From Candidatus Eiseniibacteriota bacterium (GTDB lineage: Bacteria; Orphanbacterota; Orphanbacteria; Orphanbacterales; Orphanbacteraceae): a DNA stretch of 64,000 nucleotides. The notes under the pieces are model-generated. The model saw only the letters and a program-made list of their open reading frames with translations. It was not told the DNA's origin and searched no databases. The stretch is taken from positions 123,630-187,629 of the forward strand of contig JAJCZU010000007.1 in the NCBI GenBank assembly GCA_029262235.1, written 5' to 3'. Shown here in pieces: positions 1 through 8,356 of this stretch (its first letter is position 1; each line of letters opens with the position of its first letter). Both the position numbers and the translations under genes were made by a program.

Positions 1-118
1 TGGGAAGGAAAAGAAGGGGCTCGCCTCGGAATCAATTCTCTCGACCGCTCGGCCTGGGGATGGGAAGGAAAAGAAGGGGCTCGCCTCAGAATCAATTCTC
101 TCGACCGCTCGGCCTGGC
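1..118. repeat. 60-base tandem duplication, left half truncated
   Basis: Bases 1-57 and 61-117 are identical except for one base (G28 versus A88), so the window opens with a 60-base tandem duplication. Each unit holds the left arm and the first part of the core (CTCGACCGCTCGGCCTGG) of the palindromic repeat described at 61-187. The first unit stops before the central TGGCCA, so it is a truncated copy, or one side of a longer array that starts outside the window. Confidence 0.85.
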
Positions 119-187
119 CAAATGGCCAAGTAAAGAGGCCTCGCGGATCCGAGAACTGATTCCGCGCCGAGGCTTTCGTTTCCTTTT
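61..187 (-). repeat. Structured palindromic repeat, type A, copy A1
   Basis: Long imperfect inverted repeat. The left arm (about 65-103) contains GGAAAAG, GGGGCTCG and AATCAATTCTC. The right arm (about 148-187) contains GAGAACTGATTCC, GAGGC and GTTTCCTTT, and the two pair over most of their length. The core (100-151) reads on the minus strand CCGC-GA-GGCC, a spacer with TACTT, GGCC-ATTT-GGCC, then GGCC-GA-GCGG. On that strand the inner helix carries facing GA/GA steps that could form tandem sheared G-A pairs, which suggests the minus strand is the structured RNA. No ORF here looks real. Bases 188-230 between copies show nothing recognisable. Confidence 0.8.
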
Positions 188-230
188 TGGAAGCGGGAAG
201 AAAAGAGAAGAGTAGAAGGCGGAAGGGATG

Positions 231-354
231 GGAAAGGAAAGAAGGGGCTCGGCTCGGAATCAATTCTCTCGACCGCTCGGCCTGGCCTAATGGCCAAGTA
301 AAGAGGCCTCGCGGATCCGAGAACTGATTCCGCGCCGAGGCTTTCGTTTCCTTT
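231..354 (-). repeat. Structured palindromic repeat, type A, copy A2
   Basis: Second copy in the same orientation as A1, with nearly identical arms (GGAATCAATTCTC on the left, GAGAACTGATTCC on the right). The core differs at the apical loop, GGCC-ATTA-GGCC on the minus strand instead of GGCC-ATTT-GGCC, so a loop base changes while the stem is kept. Bases 355-529 that follow are GC-rich and hold no gene or repeat that I can support. Confidence 0.8.
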
Positions 355-529
355 ATTGAGGGCGGGAAGAGAAGAGGCGGAAAGGCGAGCGGAGTGGGCG
401 GTGCAGTTGGGGTGGCGAGCGATGGCGAACCGCTTGCGCTCTTGATTCTTCCCGCCGCGCGGCGGGAATGTCGAGGCGCCACGGAACAGAAACCATCGCA
501 GTGCTTCGTGCGATGAAGATGTTTTCCTT

Positions 530-898
530 CCGGGGCGCGACGGGCTTCCCGGATCCCGCGAGGCTCCGTACTTGGCCAGTTGGCCAGCCGAGCGGGTCGA
601 GGGAAGTTCGAGCGCCCCGGACCAGAAAGCCCTCTTCTGTTCGCTCGTGCGATGAAGATGTTTTCCTTCCGGGGCGCGATGAGCTTCCCGGATCCCGCGA
701 GGCTCCGTACTTGGCCAGCTGGCCAGCCGAGCGGGTCGAGGGAAGCGCAAGCGCCCCGGGCCGGGGTTCCTTATTCCTGTCGCATGAACAGCGCAGATGA
801 ATCCATTCCGGGGCGCGACGGGCTTCCCGGATCCCGCGAGGCTCCGTACTTGGCCACTTGGCCAGGCGAGCGGGTCGAGGGAGGCTCAAGCGCCCCGG
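530..898 (+). repeat. Tandem array of three type A repeats, 139-base period
   Basis: Three units, 530-620, 669-759 and 808-898, start exactly 139 bases apart. Each is bounded by perfect arms CCGGGGCGC and GCGCCCCGG, with an inner CTTCCC/GGGAAG or related pair. In unit 1 the core is CCCGC-GA-GGCT (555-565), a spacer, GGCC-AGTT-GGCC (574-585) and AGCC-GA-GCGGG (586-596). The apical loops are AGTT, AGCT and ACTT in units 1 to 3, while the GGCC stem does not change. Orientation is opposite to A1/A2. Flanking sequence GATGAAGATGTTTTCCTTCC is also duplicated before units 1 and 2. Bases 899-955 lead into the first gene. Confidence 0.85.
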
Positions 899-955
899 AC
901 CGGGTTTTATCTTTTGCAAAACAATCGCGGGTGTATCCCGCTTCGAGGAGATCTC

Positions 956-2002
956 ATGTTTCGTTTGCGTAGCTGGCCTGTTCGAATCGTACTCTTGTCT
1001 ACGGTGCTCGTGTTCCTGTCATGCTCGCGCGACGGCGGGCAAGGGGCGGAGAACGGCGGCGACTCGTCGAAGGAATCGCTGGTGCTGTATTGCGGGCGGA
1101 GTCAGAGCCTGGTGGACGACATCGTGAAGATGTACGAGGAGAAGTCGGGCGTCGACGTCCGCATCAAGTACGGCAACACGGCAGAACTCGCGCTGGCGAT
1201 TCAGGAAGAGGGCGCGAAGAGTCCGGCGGATGTCTTCTGGGCTCAGGACGCGGGCGCGCTGGGAGCGCTTTCGCGCAAGGGGCTGCTGCAGACGCTTCCG
1301 CCGGTCGTGATCACGCGGGTTCCCGGGCTGTTCCGCAATACGTCGCATCACTGGGTCGCGACGAGCGGACGCATGCGCGTGTTCGCGTACAGCCCCGATC
1401 GTGTTTCGCTGGACGACATGCCGTTTTCGGTCTTCGAACTCGCGGAGGAGAAGTGGAACGGCCGGGTTGGCTGGGCGCCCACGAACGCTTCGTTCCAGTC
1501 GTTCGTAACGGCGATGCGCGTGATGAGCGGCGAGGAGCGTACGGAGAACTGGCTTCGCGGGATGAAGGCGGGTGGCGCGAAGTCGTACCCCAAGAACACG
1601 GCGATCATCGAAGGCATCTACGCGGGCGAAATCGACCTCGGACTGCCGAACCACTACTACCTGCTTCGGTTCAAGGCAGAGGACCCGAATTTTCCGGTCG
1701 AGCAGTCCTCGTTCGACGCCGGTGATGTCGGCAATCTCGTGAATATCGCGGGCGTGGGTGTTCTGGGTTCGAGCGGCAACGCGACGGGCGCGCAGAAGTT
1801 CATCGAGTTTCTGCTTTCGGACGAAATGCAGAAGTACCTCGTCGAGAACACGCACGAGTACCCCGTGATCCCGATCCTGCACGACCACGATGGTCTCCTG
1901 ATGTATGAGGCGCTGGAAGAGCTGGCGCCCCCGATCGAACTCGCGGATCTCGAGGACCTCGACGGCACTCTCGCTCTTCTCCGGAAGGTCGGGCTTTTGT
2001 AG
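956..2002 (+). CDS. Ferric iron ABC transporter, substrate-binding lipoprotein
   Basis: 348-residue periplasmic binding protein of the FbpA/thiamine-like (SBP_bac) class. It should capture Fe3+ or a related ligand and deliver it to the permease encoded next. The chosen ATG has GAGGAG six bases upstream; the open frame continues 53 codons further into the repeat array, but that part looks spurious. A short signal ends in FLSC, so Cys23 is a probable lipid anchor. NHYY near residue 232 matches the paired tyrosines that bind iron in FbpA proteins. It is the first gene of a three-gene operon, followed with no gap (TAG then ATG) by the permease. The iron specificity is inferred from this motif and the operon, and other ligands are possible. 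Confidence 0.85.
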   Translation: MFRLRSWPVRIVLLSTVLVFLSCSRDGGQGAENGGDSSKESLVLYCGRSQSLVDDIVKMYEEKSGVDVRIKYGNTAELALAIQEEGAKSPADVFWAQDAGALGALSRKGLLQTLPPVVITRVPGLFRNTSHHWVATSGRMRVFAYSPDRVSLDDMPFSVFELAEEKWNGRVGWAPTNASFQSFVTAMRVMSGEERTENWLRGMKAGGAKSYPKNTAIIEGIYAGEIDLGLPNHYYLLRFKAEDPNFPVEQSSFDAGDVGNLVNIAGVGVLGSSGNATGAQKFIEFLLSDEMQKYLVENTHEYPVIPILHDHDGLLMYEALEELAPPIELADLEDLDGTLALLRKVGLL

Positions 2003-3562
2003 ATGCGCCGGCGGCCGCCCTGGTACCTGACTTTCTTTCCCGCGCTCGTTTCGATCGCGGTGGGCCTGCCGATCGCTTACCTCGCGGTCCGTGCGTCCGA
2101 AGTCGATGCCGCAATGTTGCGGGAAATTCTGCTGCGCGAACGAAACCTGCTGCTCGTACGCAACACGCTCGGTCTCATGCTCGGCGTCATCGCCGGAAGT
2201 TCGCTGCTCGCGGTGCCGCTTGCCTGGCTGGCCACGTCGACGAACATTCGGGGGCGCGGCATCGTGACACTTCTGTCCGTGCTTCCGCTCGCGATACCGG
2301 GCTACGTTCTCGGCTACTCTCTCCTCGCGCTCGGCAGTCCGTACGGTCCCGTGCAGGAGCTCTTCGGCGTGACTCCGTTCGCGCGCGCGACCGGGTTCTG
2401 GGGATCGCTGGTCGCGCTCACGCTCTACAACTTTCCGTTTCTCTTTCTCACCCTGCGAACCGGATTCCTCGAGATCGATCCGGCGCTCGGGGAATCGGCA
2501 CGCGCGCTCGGCCTCTCGCCGTTCGCCGCGTTCCGGCGCGTTACGCTGCCGCAGCTCTGGCCGGCGTTCGCAAGCGGCGCCCTCCTCGTGGGGCTCTATG
2601 TTCTCGGCGATTTCGGCGTGGTGAGTCTCATGCGTTTCGAAACGTTCAGCTACGCGATCTATCTGCAGTACGCCGCCTCGCTCGACCGTGCGTACGCGGC
2701 CTGGCTCGCGCTCGGACTGCTTGCCTTGACGATTACGATTCTCGCGATCGAGTTTCGCGTTGCCGGCCGCATCCTGCTCGAGCGCGCGGGCAAGGGATCC
2801 CGGCGCGAACGAAAGCTCTTTCGGCTCGGTCGCTGGGCGTGGCCGGCTTACACGTTCGTCGGGACCGCGCTTCTCTTTTCGCTGGCACTTCCGATCGGAT
2901 CGATCCTGTTCTGGACGTCGCGCGTACGGGATTTTTCGTTCAGCGACCTGCTTCCGTCGCTCTTTGATTCCCTGTCGGTCAGCATCCCCGTTGCGCTCGT
3001 CGCGACGGCGCTTGCGCTTCCCGTTGCGCTGCTCGCCGGGCGGTTTCCGTCGGGCTTGTCGCGCGGTTTCGAGCGCGGGGCGTATCTTGGTTACGCCATT
3101 CCACCGCTCGCACTCGCACTCGGTTTCATCTTCCTGACACTGAAGAGCGTCCCGTTTCTCTATCAGTCCCTCGCGCTCCTGGTTGCCGCGCTCTCGGTCC
3201 ATTTTCTGGCGCTGGCGCTCTCGCCGATCCGGTCCGCGGTTCGTACTGCGTCACGATCCCTCGAAGAAGCGTCCCGGGCGCTCGGCCGTGGTCGCTGGGA
3301 AACATTCCGTTCGGTATCGCTTCCGTTACTCTGGCCCGGTGTCGCCGGCGCCGGACTGCTCGTCTTTCTATCGGCGATGAAAGAGCTGCCGGTTTCGTTT
3401 CTTCTGGCGCCGCTCGACTTTCAAAGCCTGCCACTGCGCGTGTACGGTTACACGACAGAAGCGATGTTCGCCGAAGCCGCGCCGTACGCGCTTGCGATTC
3501 TCATGCTTTCTTCGCTCGGCGCGACGCTGGTCCTTCGCGTGAGCCCGGGGGGTGCCCGATGA
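2003..3562 (+). CDS. Ferric iron ABC transporter, fused permease (FbpB-like)
   Basis: 519-residue integral membrane protein with about twelve hydrophobic segments. Two binding-protein-dependent permease domains are fused in one chain, as is usual for FbpB/SfuB. Each half carries an EAA loop that contacts the ATPase: ESARALGLSPFAAF (about residues 165-180) and EASRALGRGRWETF (about residues 415-430). The start codon directly follows the stop of the binding-protein gene. The stop overlaps the ATPase start (ATGA), so the three products are translationally coupled. Confidence 0.9.
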   Translation: MRRRPPWYLTFFPALVSIAVGLPIAYLAVRASEVDAAMLREILLRERNLLLVRNTLGLMLGVIAGSSLLAVPLAWLATSTNIRGRGIVTLLSVLPLAIPGYVLGYSLLALGSPYGPVQELFGVTPFARATGFWGSLVALTLYNFPFLFLTLRTGFLEIDPALGESARALGLSPFAAFRRVTLPQLWPAFASGALLVGLYVLGDFGVVSLMRFETFSYAIYLQYAASLDRAYAAWLALGLLALTITILAIEFRVAGRILLERAGKGSRRERKLFRLGRWAWPAYTFVGTALLFSLALPIGSILFWTSRVRDFSFSDLLPSLFDSLSVSIPVALVATALALPVALLAGRFPSGLSRGFERGAYLGYAIPPLALALGFIFLTLKSVPFLYQSLALLVAALSVHFLALALSPIRSAVRTASRSLEEASRALGRGRWETFRSVSLPLLWPGVAGAGLLVFLSAMKELPVSFLLAPLDFQSLPLRVYGYTTEAMFAEAAPYALAILMLSSLGATLVLRVSPGGAR

Positions 3563-4728
3563 ACAGGCGCAGCGACAGGACAAGGGCGATGCCCGACAAC
3601 GCCTCGACGCGAGAGCCGCTGCTCGCGGTGCGCGACCTCACGCTCGTGCATCCGGAATCGAACGTGCCCGCGGTGAACCACGTTTCGTTCGATGTGGCCG
3701 CGGGTGAGATCTACGCGCTGCTCGGGCCGTCCGGCGCGGGGAAGACAACCATTCTTCGACTGCTTGCGGGATTCGAAGTGCCGGAAACGGGCACAGTGTC
3801 GATGCGCGGTGAACTCTTGAGCGGCCGGGGGAAGATGGTACCGCCCGAGAAGCGTCACATCGGTTTCGTGTTTCAGGAGTTCGCGCTCTTCCCGCATCTC
3901 TCGGTCGAAGAGAACGTGTGTTTCGGCATTCGCGTCGGTTCCGGGCCGCGGGCCCACGCGCACGAAGAAGTCAAAGCCTGCGGCCGCGATCTGCTCGAGC
4001 GCATGCAGATCGAACCCCTCTCCGCGCGCATGCCGAGCCGGCTTTCCGGTGGGGAGCAACAGCGCGTGGCGCTGGCCCGTTCTCTCGCTCCGCGCCCGCC
4101 GCTCCTGCTTCTCGACGAGCCGTTCTCGAGCCTCGACGCGGATTTGCGCGGCACGATCCGGAGCGAGGTACGCGGGTATCTGAAGAAGCACGACATGGCC
4201 GCGATTATCGTGACGCACGACCAGGAAGAGGCGCTCGCGTTCGCGGATCGGGTGGCCGTCATGCGGGACGGGCGCATCGTGCAGGAAGGGCCGGCCGAGG
4301 AACTGTACAAGACGCCGAAGAACGCTTATGTCGCGCACTTTCTCGGAGGATGCAATGTGCTCGAAGGAGAGGCGACCGGGGATCGCGCGATGACGGCGAT
4401 CGGCGAGGTAATGCTGACAACGGAGGCGACCGGTTCGGTTCGCATTGCGCTTCGCCCGGAGCATCTGGCGATCGAAACGGCGAGTGGCAGGACGAGCGAT
4501 ACGATTGCCGATGCTGGCGCGGACACACACGGGAACGCGGGGAGTGAAGGCGTCCCGTCCCACTCCCTCGCCACTGTGTTGCAGCGCGACTTCCACGGGC
4601 ACGACATTACGTATCGGGTGATGGCGAGAGGAGTCACGCTCATCGTAAAATCGGGCTACGACGCAAGCTGGAGAACCGGAGATACTGTGCGATTGATTGC
4701 GCGCGAAAAAGGCGTGGTCGTGGAGTAG
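3559..4728 (+). CDS. Ferric iron ABC transporter, ATP-binding protein (FbpC-like)
   Basis: 389-residue ABC ATPase that powers the transporter. Visible motifs are Walker A GPSGAGKTT, Q-loop FQEFALFP, signature LSGGEQQR, Walker B LLLLDEPFSSLD and the switch histidine in THDQEEAL. The C-terminal part, after about residue 255, resembles a TOBE-type regulatory domain (RIALRPEHL). It starts inside an ATGA overlap with the permease gene; an internal ATG at 3589 is an alternative start. It ends 24 bases before the stop of the convergent CPBP protease gene. Confidence 0.92.
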   Translation: MNRRSDRTRAMPDNASTREPLLAVRDLTLVHPESNVPAVNHVSFDVAAGEIYALLGPSGAGKTTILRLLAGFEVPETGTVSMRGELLSGRGKMVPPEKRHIGFVFQEFALFPHLSVEENVCFGIRVGSGPRAHAHEEVKACGRDLLERMQIEPLSARMPSRLSGGEQQRVALARSLAPRPPLLLLDEPFSSLDADLRGTIRSEVRGYLKKHDMAAIIVTHDQEEALAFADRVAVMRDGRIVQEGPAEELYKTPKNAYVAHFLGGCNVLEGEATGDRAMTAIGEVMLTTEATGSVRIALRPEHLAIETASGRTSDTIADAGADTHGNAGSEGVPSHSLATVLQRDFHGHDITYRVMARGVTLIVKSGYDASWRTGDTVRLIAREKGVVVE

Positions 4729-4752
4729 CACTGCAGTACGTGAATCGTCTTC

Positions 4753-5406
4753 CTATTCCTCCGCCGCCATCGCCCTCATGTAGCTCAGCAGCCCCGAATT
4801 CGCATTGATGATCGCGTGAAGTCCCATCGAAAGCCAGAGCGAACCCGACACGAGATAAAGCGCACAGAGAACGAGCCCGAAGAAGAAGAGCCGCACGACG
4901 TTCTGCAATCCCTGAAACGAGTGCGCCATCGCGAACACGAACGAGGTGGCGAGTACGCTCATCCACGGCGAGAGCCAGCGCTCGGCGAACCACATCAGAT
5001 ACCCGCGATAGAAGATCTCTTCGGACACGGCGGCAGCCACGGCGAGAATGCCGAACAGAAAGAGACCGGCGGAGGTTTTGGGCAAGAGCGGACTTCCGAG
5101 GCTGATATTGAGGCCGGCGTCCTGGCCCGCTGCGATCTTCGTGCGCACCTGGAGGGCGTACGAAAACAATCCGATCGCCACGAATCCGACGAACGCGGCG
5201 CCCACCACAAAGCCGCCGCCGCCGGGTGCCGTGAGGCCGAGCCCGTCGTTCAGCCGGCCCTGGCTGCGCCAGAACGCAAGCACGATCGAGGCGAAGACGA
5301 CCTGCCAGAGAATCGTGATCAGATAGCCGCGTACGCGGGCGGAGTCGACGCCGGCGCTGATGCCGCGCAGGAAAAACGGGCGCCAGATCACCAGGTCGTA
5401 GATCAT
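4753..5406 (-). CDS. CPBP family intramembrane glutamic endopeptidase
   Basis: 217-residue membrane protein of the CPBP/Abi (CaaX-protease-like) family. The three family motifs are present: EEIFYRGY (EExxxR), FVFAMAHSF (FxxxH) and HAIINANSG (HxxxN), in about six hydrophobic segments. Such proteins cleave peptides within the membrane; the substrate here is unknown. The given ATG has no clear ribosome-binding site. The frame continues upstream with hydrophobic codons to the acyl-CoA dehydrogenase stop, so the true start may be further upstream at a rare codon. It lies 44 bases downstream of the dehydrogenase gene on the same strand. Confidence 0.8.
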   Translation of the reverse strand: MIYDLVIWRPFFLRGISAGVDSARVRGYLITILWQVVFASIVLAFWRSQGRLNDGLGLTAPGGGGFVVGAAFVGFVAIGLFSYALQVRTKIAAGQDAGLNISLGSPLLPKTSAGLFLFGILAVAAAVSEEIFYRGYLMWFAERWLSPWMSVLATSFVFAMAHSFQGLQNVVRLFFFGLVLCALYLVSGSLWLSMGLHAIINANSGLLSYMRAMAAEE

Positions 5407-5450
5407 GGACGCGACGAAGACGGCTCCGAGGAACCAGAAGTCATGCGCGT

Positions 5451-6620
5451 TTAGCGAAATGCCGCTTCCCCCGTGAGGTCCTGCCCGATGATGAGGGCGT
5501 GAATGTCGTGCGTGCCCTCGTACGTCTTCACGGACTCGAGATTCAGCATGTGACGGATCACATGGTACTCGGACGTGATGCCGTTCGCGCCCATGATGTC
5601 ACGCGCGAGCCGCGCGCATTCGAGCGCCATCGCGCAGTTGTTCCGCTTCGCCATCGAAACGTGATTGAACTTCGCCTGCCCCTCGTCCTTCATCCGGCCG
5701 AGGCGATAGGCGAGCAGCTGCGCTTTCGTGATCTCGCTCGCCATCCAGACGAGTTTGCGCTGCACGAGTTGAAAGCCCGCGATCGGCTTGTCGAACTGCT
5801 TGCGCTCCTTCGCATAGGTGAGCGCGCGGTGATAGCAGTCCATCGCAGCGCCGAGCACGCCCCATGCGATCCCGTAGCGCGCCGACGAAAGACACGCAAG
5901 CGGCGAAACGAGACCGTCGGATTCGGGCAGTAGATTGGCCGCCGGAATTTCACAGTCGGCGAGAATGAGCTCGGAAGTATCCGAGGCGCGCAGCGAGAAC
6001 TTGCCCTTCGTTTCCTTCGAGCTGAAGCCCGGCGTGCCCTTTTCAACGAGAAATCCGCGCACGCGGCCATCGAGTTTCGCCCATACAACGGCGATGTCCG
6101 CCATCGTTCCGTTCGTGATCCACATCTTCGCGCCGTTCAGCACGTAACCCTTGTCGGTTTTCTTCGCGGTCGTGATCATGCCGCCCGGGTCGGATCCGTA
6201 GTCCGGCTCGGTAAGCCCGAAGCACCCGATCTTCTTCCCTTCGGCCATCTGGGGCAGCCACTCCTGCTTCTGCTCTTCGGTGCCGAAACTGTAGATCGCG
6301 AACATCGCGAGCCCGCCCTGCACCGAAACGAAACTGCGAAGGCCGCTGTCGCCGCGTTCGAGCTCCTGCATGACAAGCCCGTACGCCACGTTATTGATGC
6401 CCGCACACCCGTACTCTTCCGGCAGGTTGCTGCCGAAAACGCCGAGCGCGGCGAGGCGCGGGATGAGCTCGGTCGGGAACGTGCACTCTTCGAAGTGATG
6501 TTCGATGCCGGGCATGAACTGATTCGAAACGAAGTCGCGCACGGAGTTCCGTACAGCCTTCTCCTCGTCGGTGTAAAGTTCTTCCATGTTGAAGTAATCG
6601 AGGGCGACAAAGTCTTTCAT
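5451..6620 (-). CDS. gcdH: Glutaryl-CoA dehydrogenase (acyl-CoA dehydrogenase family)
   Basis: 389-residue flavoprotein. It is closer to glutaryl-CoA dehydrogenase than to other acyl-CoA dehydrogenases, with GCFGLTEPDYGSDP, GKFSLRAS, ARYGIAWGVLGA and a C-terminal TYEGTHDIHALI that carries the catalytic glutamate. The arginine of LRSFVSVQ matches the residue that holds the glutaryl carboxylate. The predicted reaction is glutaryl-CoA to crotonyl-CoA plus CO2, passing electrons to ETF. The chosen ATG has AAGGA just upstream and overlaps the stop of the crotonase gene (ATGA). The frame continues six codons upstream. The pairing with a crotonase fits lysine or aromatic acid degradation. Confidence 0.88.
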   Translation of the reverse strand: MKDFVALDYFNMEELYTDEEKAVRNSVRDFVSNQFMPGIEHHFEECTFPTELIPRLAALGVFGSNLPEEYGCAGINNVAYGLVMQELERGDSGLRSFVSVQGGLAMFAIYSFGTEEQKQEWLPQMAEGKKIGCFGLTEPDYGSDPGGMITTAKKTDKGYVLNGAKMWITNGTMADIAVVWAKLDGRVRGFLVEKGTPGFSSKETKGKFSLRASDTSELILADCEIPAANLLPESDGLVSPLACLSSARYGIAWGVLGAAMDCYHRALTYAKERKQFDKPIAGFQLVQRKLVWMASEITKAQLLAYRLGRMKDEGQAKFNHVSMAKRNNCAMALECARLARDIMGANGITSEYHVIRHMLNLESVKTYEGTHDIHALIIGQDLTGEAAFR

Positions 6621-7399
6621 GATGTTCCTTCGCTCCACGCGGGAGCGCGTTTTTCGAGAAACGCCTCGATGCCTTCCAGCATGTCCGGCTCTCGAATGAG
6701 TTCGTCGAGATACATTGTTTCGTTCCGGTCGATCTCGGCGAAAATCGCTTCGCGGTCGAGGTCGGCGTACGAACGTTTCGCGAGGCGCAGAATCGCGCCG
6801 CTCTTTCCGCAGAGCGCGCGGGCGAAATCCGCGCAGGCGCCGGGGAACGAGTCTTCATTATACACGTGATTCACGAGCCCGATCCGGAGCGCTTCGCTTG
6901 CGTCGAACGTCTCCCCCGAAGCAATGATCTCGGCGGTCTTGTGCCGCCCGACGATCCGGCGAAGCAGCGGCCCGGCAGCAGGCGGAAAGCAGCCGAGCAG
7001 AATTTCCGGGTGGCCGAACTTCGCGCGCTCGGACGCCAGGACCATGTCGCAGGCCGCGGCGAGTTCGAGCCCGCCGCCGAGGCACACGCCCTGCACGCCG
7101 GCGATCGTAAGCGCGGGCGCGGCGAGTAGCTCCTTGATCAGCCCATGAAACGTGGCGAGCATCTGCACGACGGGTTCCGGCCTGTGCTCTTCGACGCTCG
7201 CGCCTGCTGAGAACGCTTTCGGGCCTGACGAGCGAAACAGCACGACCTTGACTGCGGCGTTCTCGCGGAGAGCGCGGAGAGCGGTCGTAATCTCGCCGCA
7301 CATCGTGGCGTCCAGAATATGCACCGGGGGCGCGCTGAGCGTAATCGTCGCGAGCCCCGCGTCGATCGCCAGTTCGATCTTTTCGTTCGTTTTCCTCAT
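6617..7399 (-). CDS. Enoyl-CoA hydratase/isomerase family protein
   Basis: 260-residue crotonase-fold protein. Oxyanion-hole segments are visible as KAFSAGASVEEHRP and GVQGVCLGGGLELAAACD. The SAG-VEEHRP and MLATFHG pattern resembles cyclohexa-1,5-diene-1-carbonyl-CoA hydratases of benzoyl-CoA degradation, but only loosely, so the substrate is not settled. The start was taken at the ATG of MRKTNEK; the frame is open for 12 more codons upstream. It is translationally coupled to the glutaryl-CoA dehydrogenase gene that follows (ATGA). Together they could convert a dicarboxylyl-CoA to crotonyl-CoA and hydrate it. Confidence 0.8.
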   Translation of the reverse strand: MRKTNEKIELAIDAGLATITLSAPPVHILDATMCGEITTALRALRENAAVKVVLFRSSGPKAFSAGASVEEHRPEPVVQMLATFHGLIKELLAAPALTIAGVQGVCLGGGLELAAACDMVLASERAKFGHPEILLGCFPPAAGPLLRRIVGRHKTAEIIASGETFDASEALRIGLVNHVYNEDSFPGACADFARALCGKSGAILRLAKRSYADLDREAIFAEIDRNETMYLDELIREPDMLEGIEAFLEKRAPAWSEGTS

Positions 7400-7474
7400 G
7401 GAGTAAGCGTACCCGCGGGGGGAGCCGAGGGTCAAGAAGGGTCGGTGGAGGGCGGCCGCTGCTCAGGGAAATCG

Positions 7475-8296
7475 CTACGCGCCCGGGGGCTCCCAGAGAT
7501 CGAGGGGGCGCCCGATGATCTTCGCGAGCGCCGCGACATCCTCCTCGAGCAGATCCCAGATCCTGCGTTTCGTTTCGAGCCGAAACTCCGGTTTCTCGTC
7601 GATTCTGTTCAGCAGGAGCTTCGAGCCCGCCCTGCGGATCGGGCCGGGGGCCATTGACAGCACTCGATTCGCCGTGGCCGCGCCGGGGAAGTTCTTCAAA
7701 TACGCCGTCTTTGCGGAGATGTTGCGCGGGGCGACATCGATCGTTTCGAACGGTTCCGGCGCCAGCCCCAGAAACTTTGCGAGAGCGCGGAGCGTGTCGC
7801 GCGGACCCCTGACATACTCTTCGAACAGCAGAATGCGCACCTGGGCGTGCGGGAACAGATCGAGGTACGCCTGGATCTGGTGGGCGTATCGCGTGCGGTT
7901 CACGTACATCGGATCGCGCAGCACGTGCTCTTCGTGCCCCCCCTTGATGCGCCCCCGGATCATGTCGTGCGCGCATTGCGAGATCACGCGCTTCACCGGG
8001 TGCCGCACGATGTAGATCAGCTTGAGGTGCGGGTTGTAGCGGTGCAGGCGCTCGTGCACGTCCGCGTATTCGGGCAGGAACGTATACGACGTCGACGCCT
8101 CCCCGTAGAGCGCGCCCTCGTGCATGTCGTAGAGCGCGTGGTACTCGGGAAGACGCTCTTCCCAGGCGTCGACCGTGCTGAACCAGTGCGGTTCCTTCTC
8201 GCGGCAGAACGAAACGCCGGGATGCGCCGCGAGCTGGGCCGCCAGGCTCGTCGTTCCGCACTTCTGCCCGCCTATGATCATGAAGTCCGCTCGCAT
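7475..8296 (-). CDS. Sulfotransferase domain protein
   Basis: 273-residue protein of the PAPS-dependent sulfotransferase family. The N-terminal IGGQKCGTTSL is the 5'-phosphosulfate loop, and YIVRHPVKRVISQ is the 3'-phosphate-binding segment. FCREKEPHWFS just after the first loop is typical of bacterial and heparan-type sulfotransferases. There is no signal peptide. The acceptor is unknown; bacterial members often modify polysaccharides, lipids or secondary metabolites. No cell-envelope or biosynthetic partner is adjacent. It is 75 bases upstream of the crotonase gene on the same strand, so co-transcription is possible. Confidence 0.85.
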   Translation of the reverse strand: MRADFMIIGGQKCGTTSLAAQLAAHPGVSFCREKEPHWFSTVDAWEERLPEYHALYDMHEGALYGEASTSYTFLPEYADVHERLHRYNPHLKLIYIVRHPVKRVISQCAHDMIRGRIKGGHEEHVLRDPMYVNRTRYAHQIQAYLDLFPHAQVRILLFEEYVRGPRDTLRALAKFLGLAPEPFETIDVAPRNISAKTAYLKNFPGAATANRVLSMAPGPIRRAGSKLLLNRIDEKPEFRLETKRRIWDLLEEDVAALAKIIGRPLDLWEPPGA

Positions 8297-8356
8297 GCGG
8301 CTAGATTAGCACACGGCGAAAGAGTCGGGGTACAATGGGCGGGGAAAGGAACGCAC

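Noticed and set aside
1..955. CRISPR array
   Set aside because: The repeats are 90-130 bases, palindromic and in both orientations, with no short constant repeats, unique spacers or cas genes.
468..972. Open frames of about 110-190 codons across the repeats at 1-955
   Set aside because: They are repeats read in frame; composition is Arg/Pro/Ser-rich, similar frames occur on both strands, and no start site is supported.
1019..3202. 727-codon open frame opposite the iron transporter genes
   Set aside because: It is antisense to two clear genes, rich in Arg and charged residues, and has no recognisable domain; high GC makes such shadows common.
7847..8356. N-terminal extension of the Nudix protein
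   Set aside because: These codons are the antisense of the sulfotransferase gene; a GTG with a good ribosome site at 8357 fits the family length.
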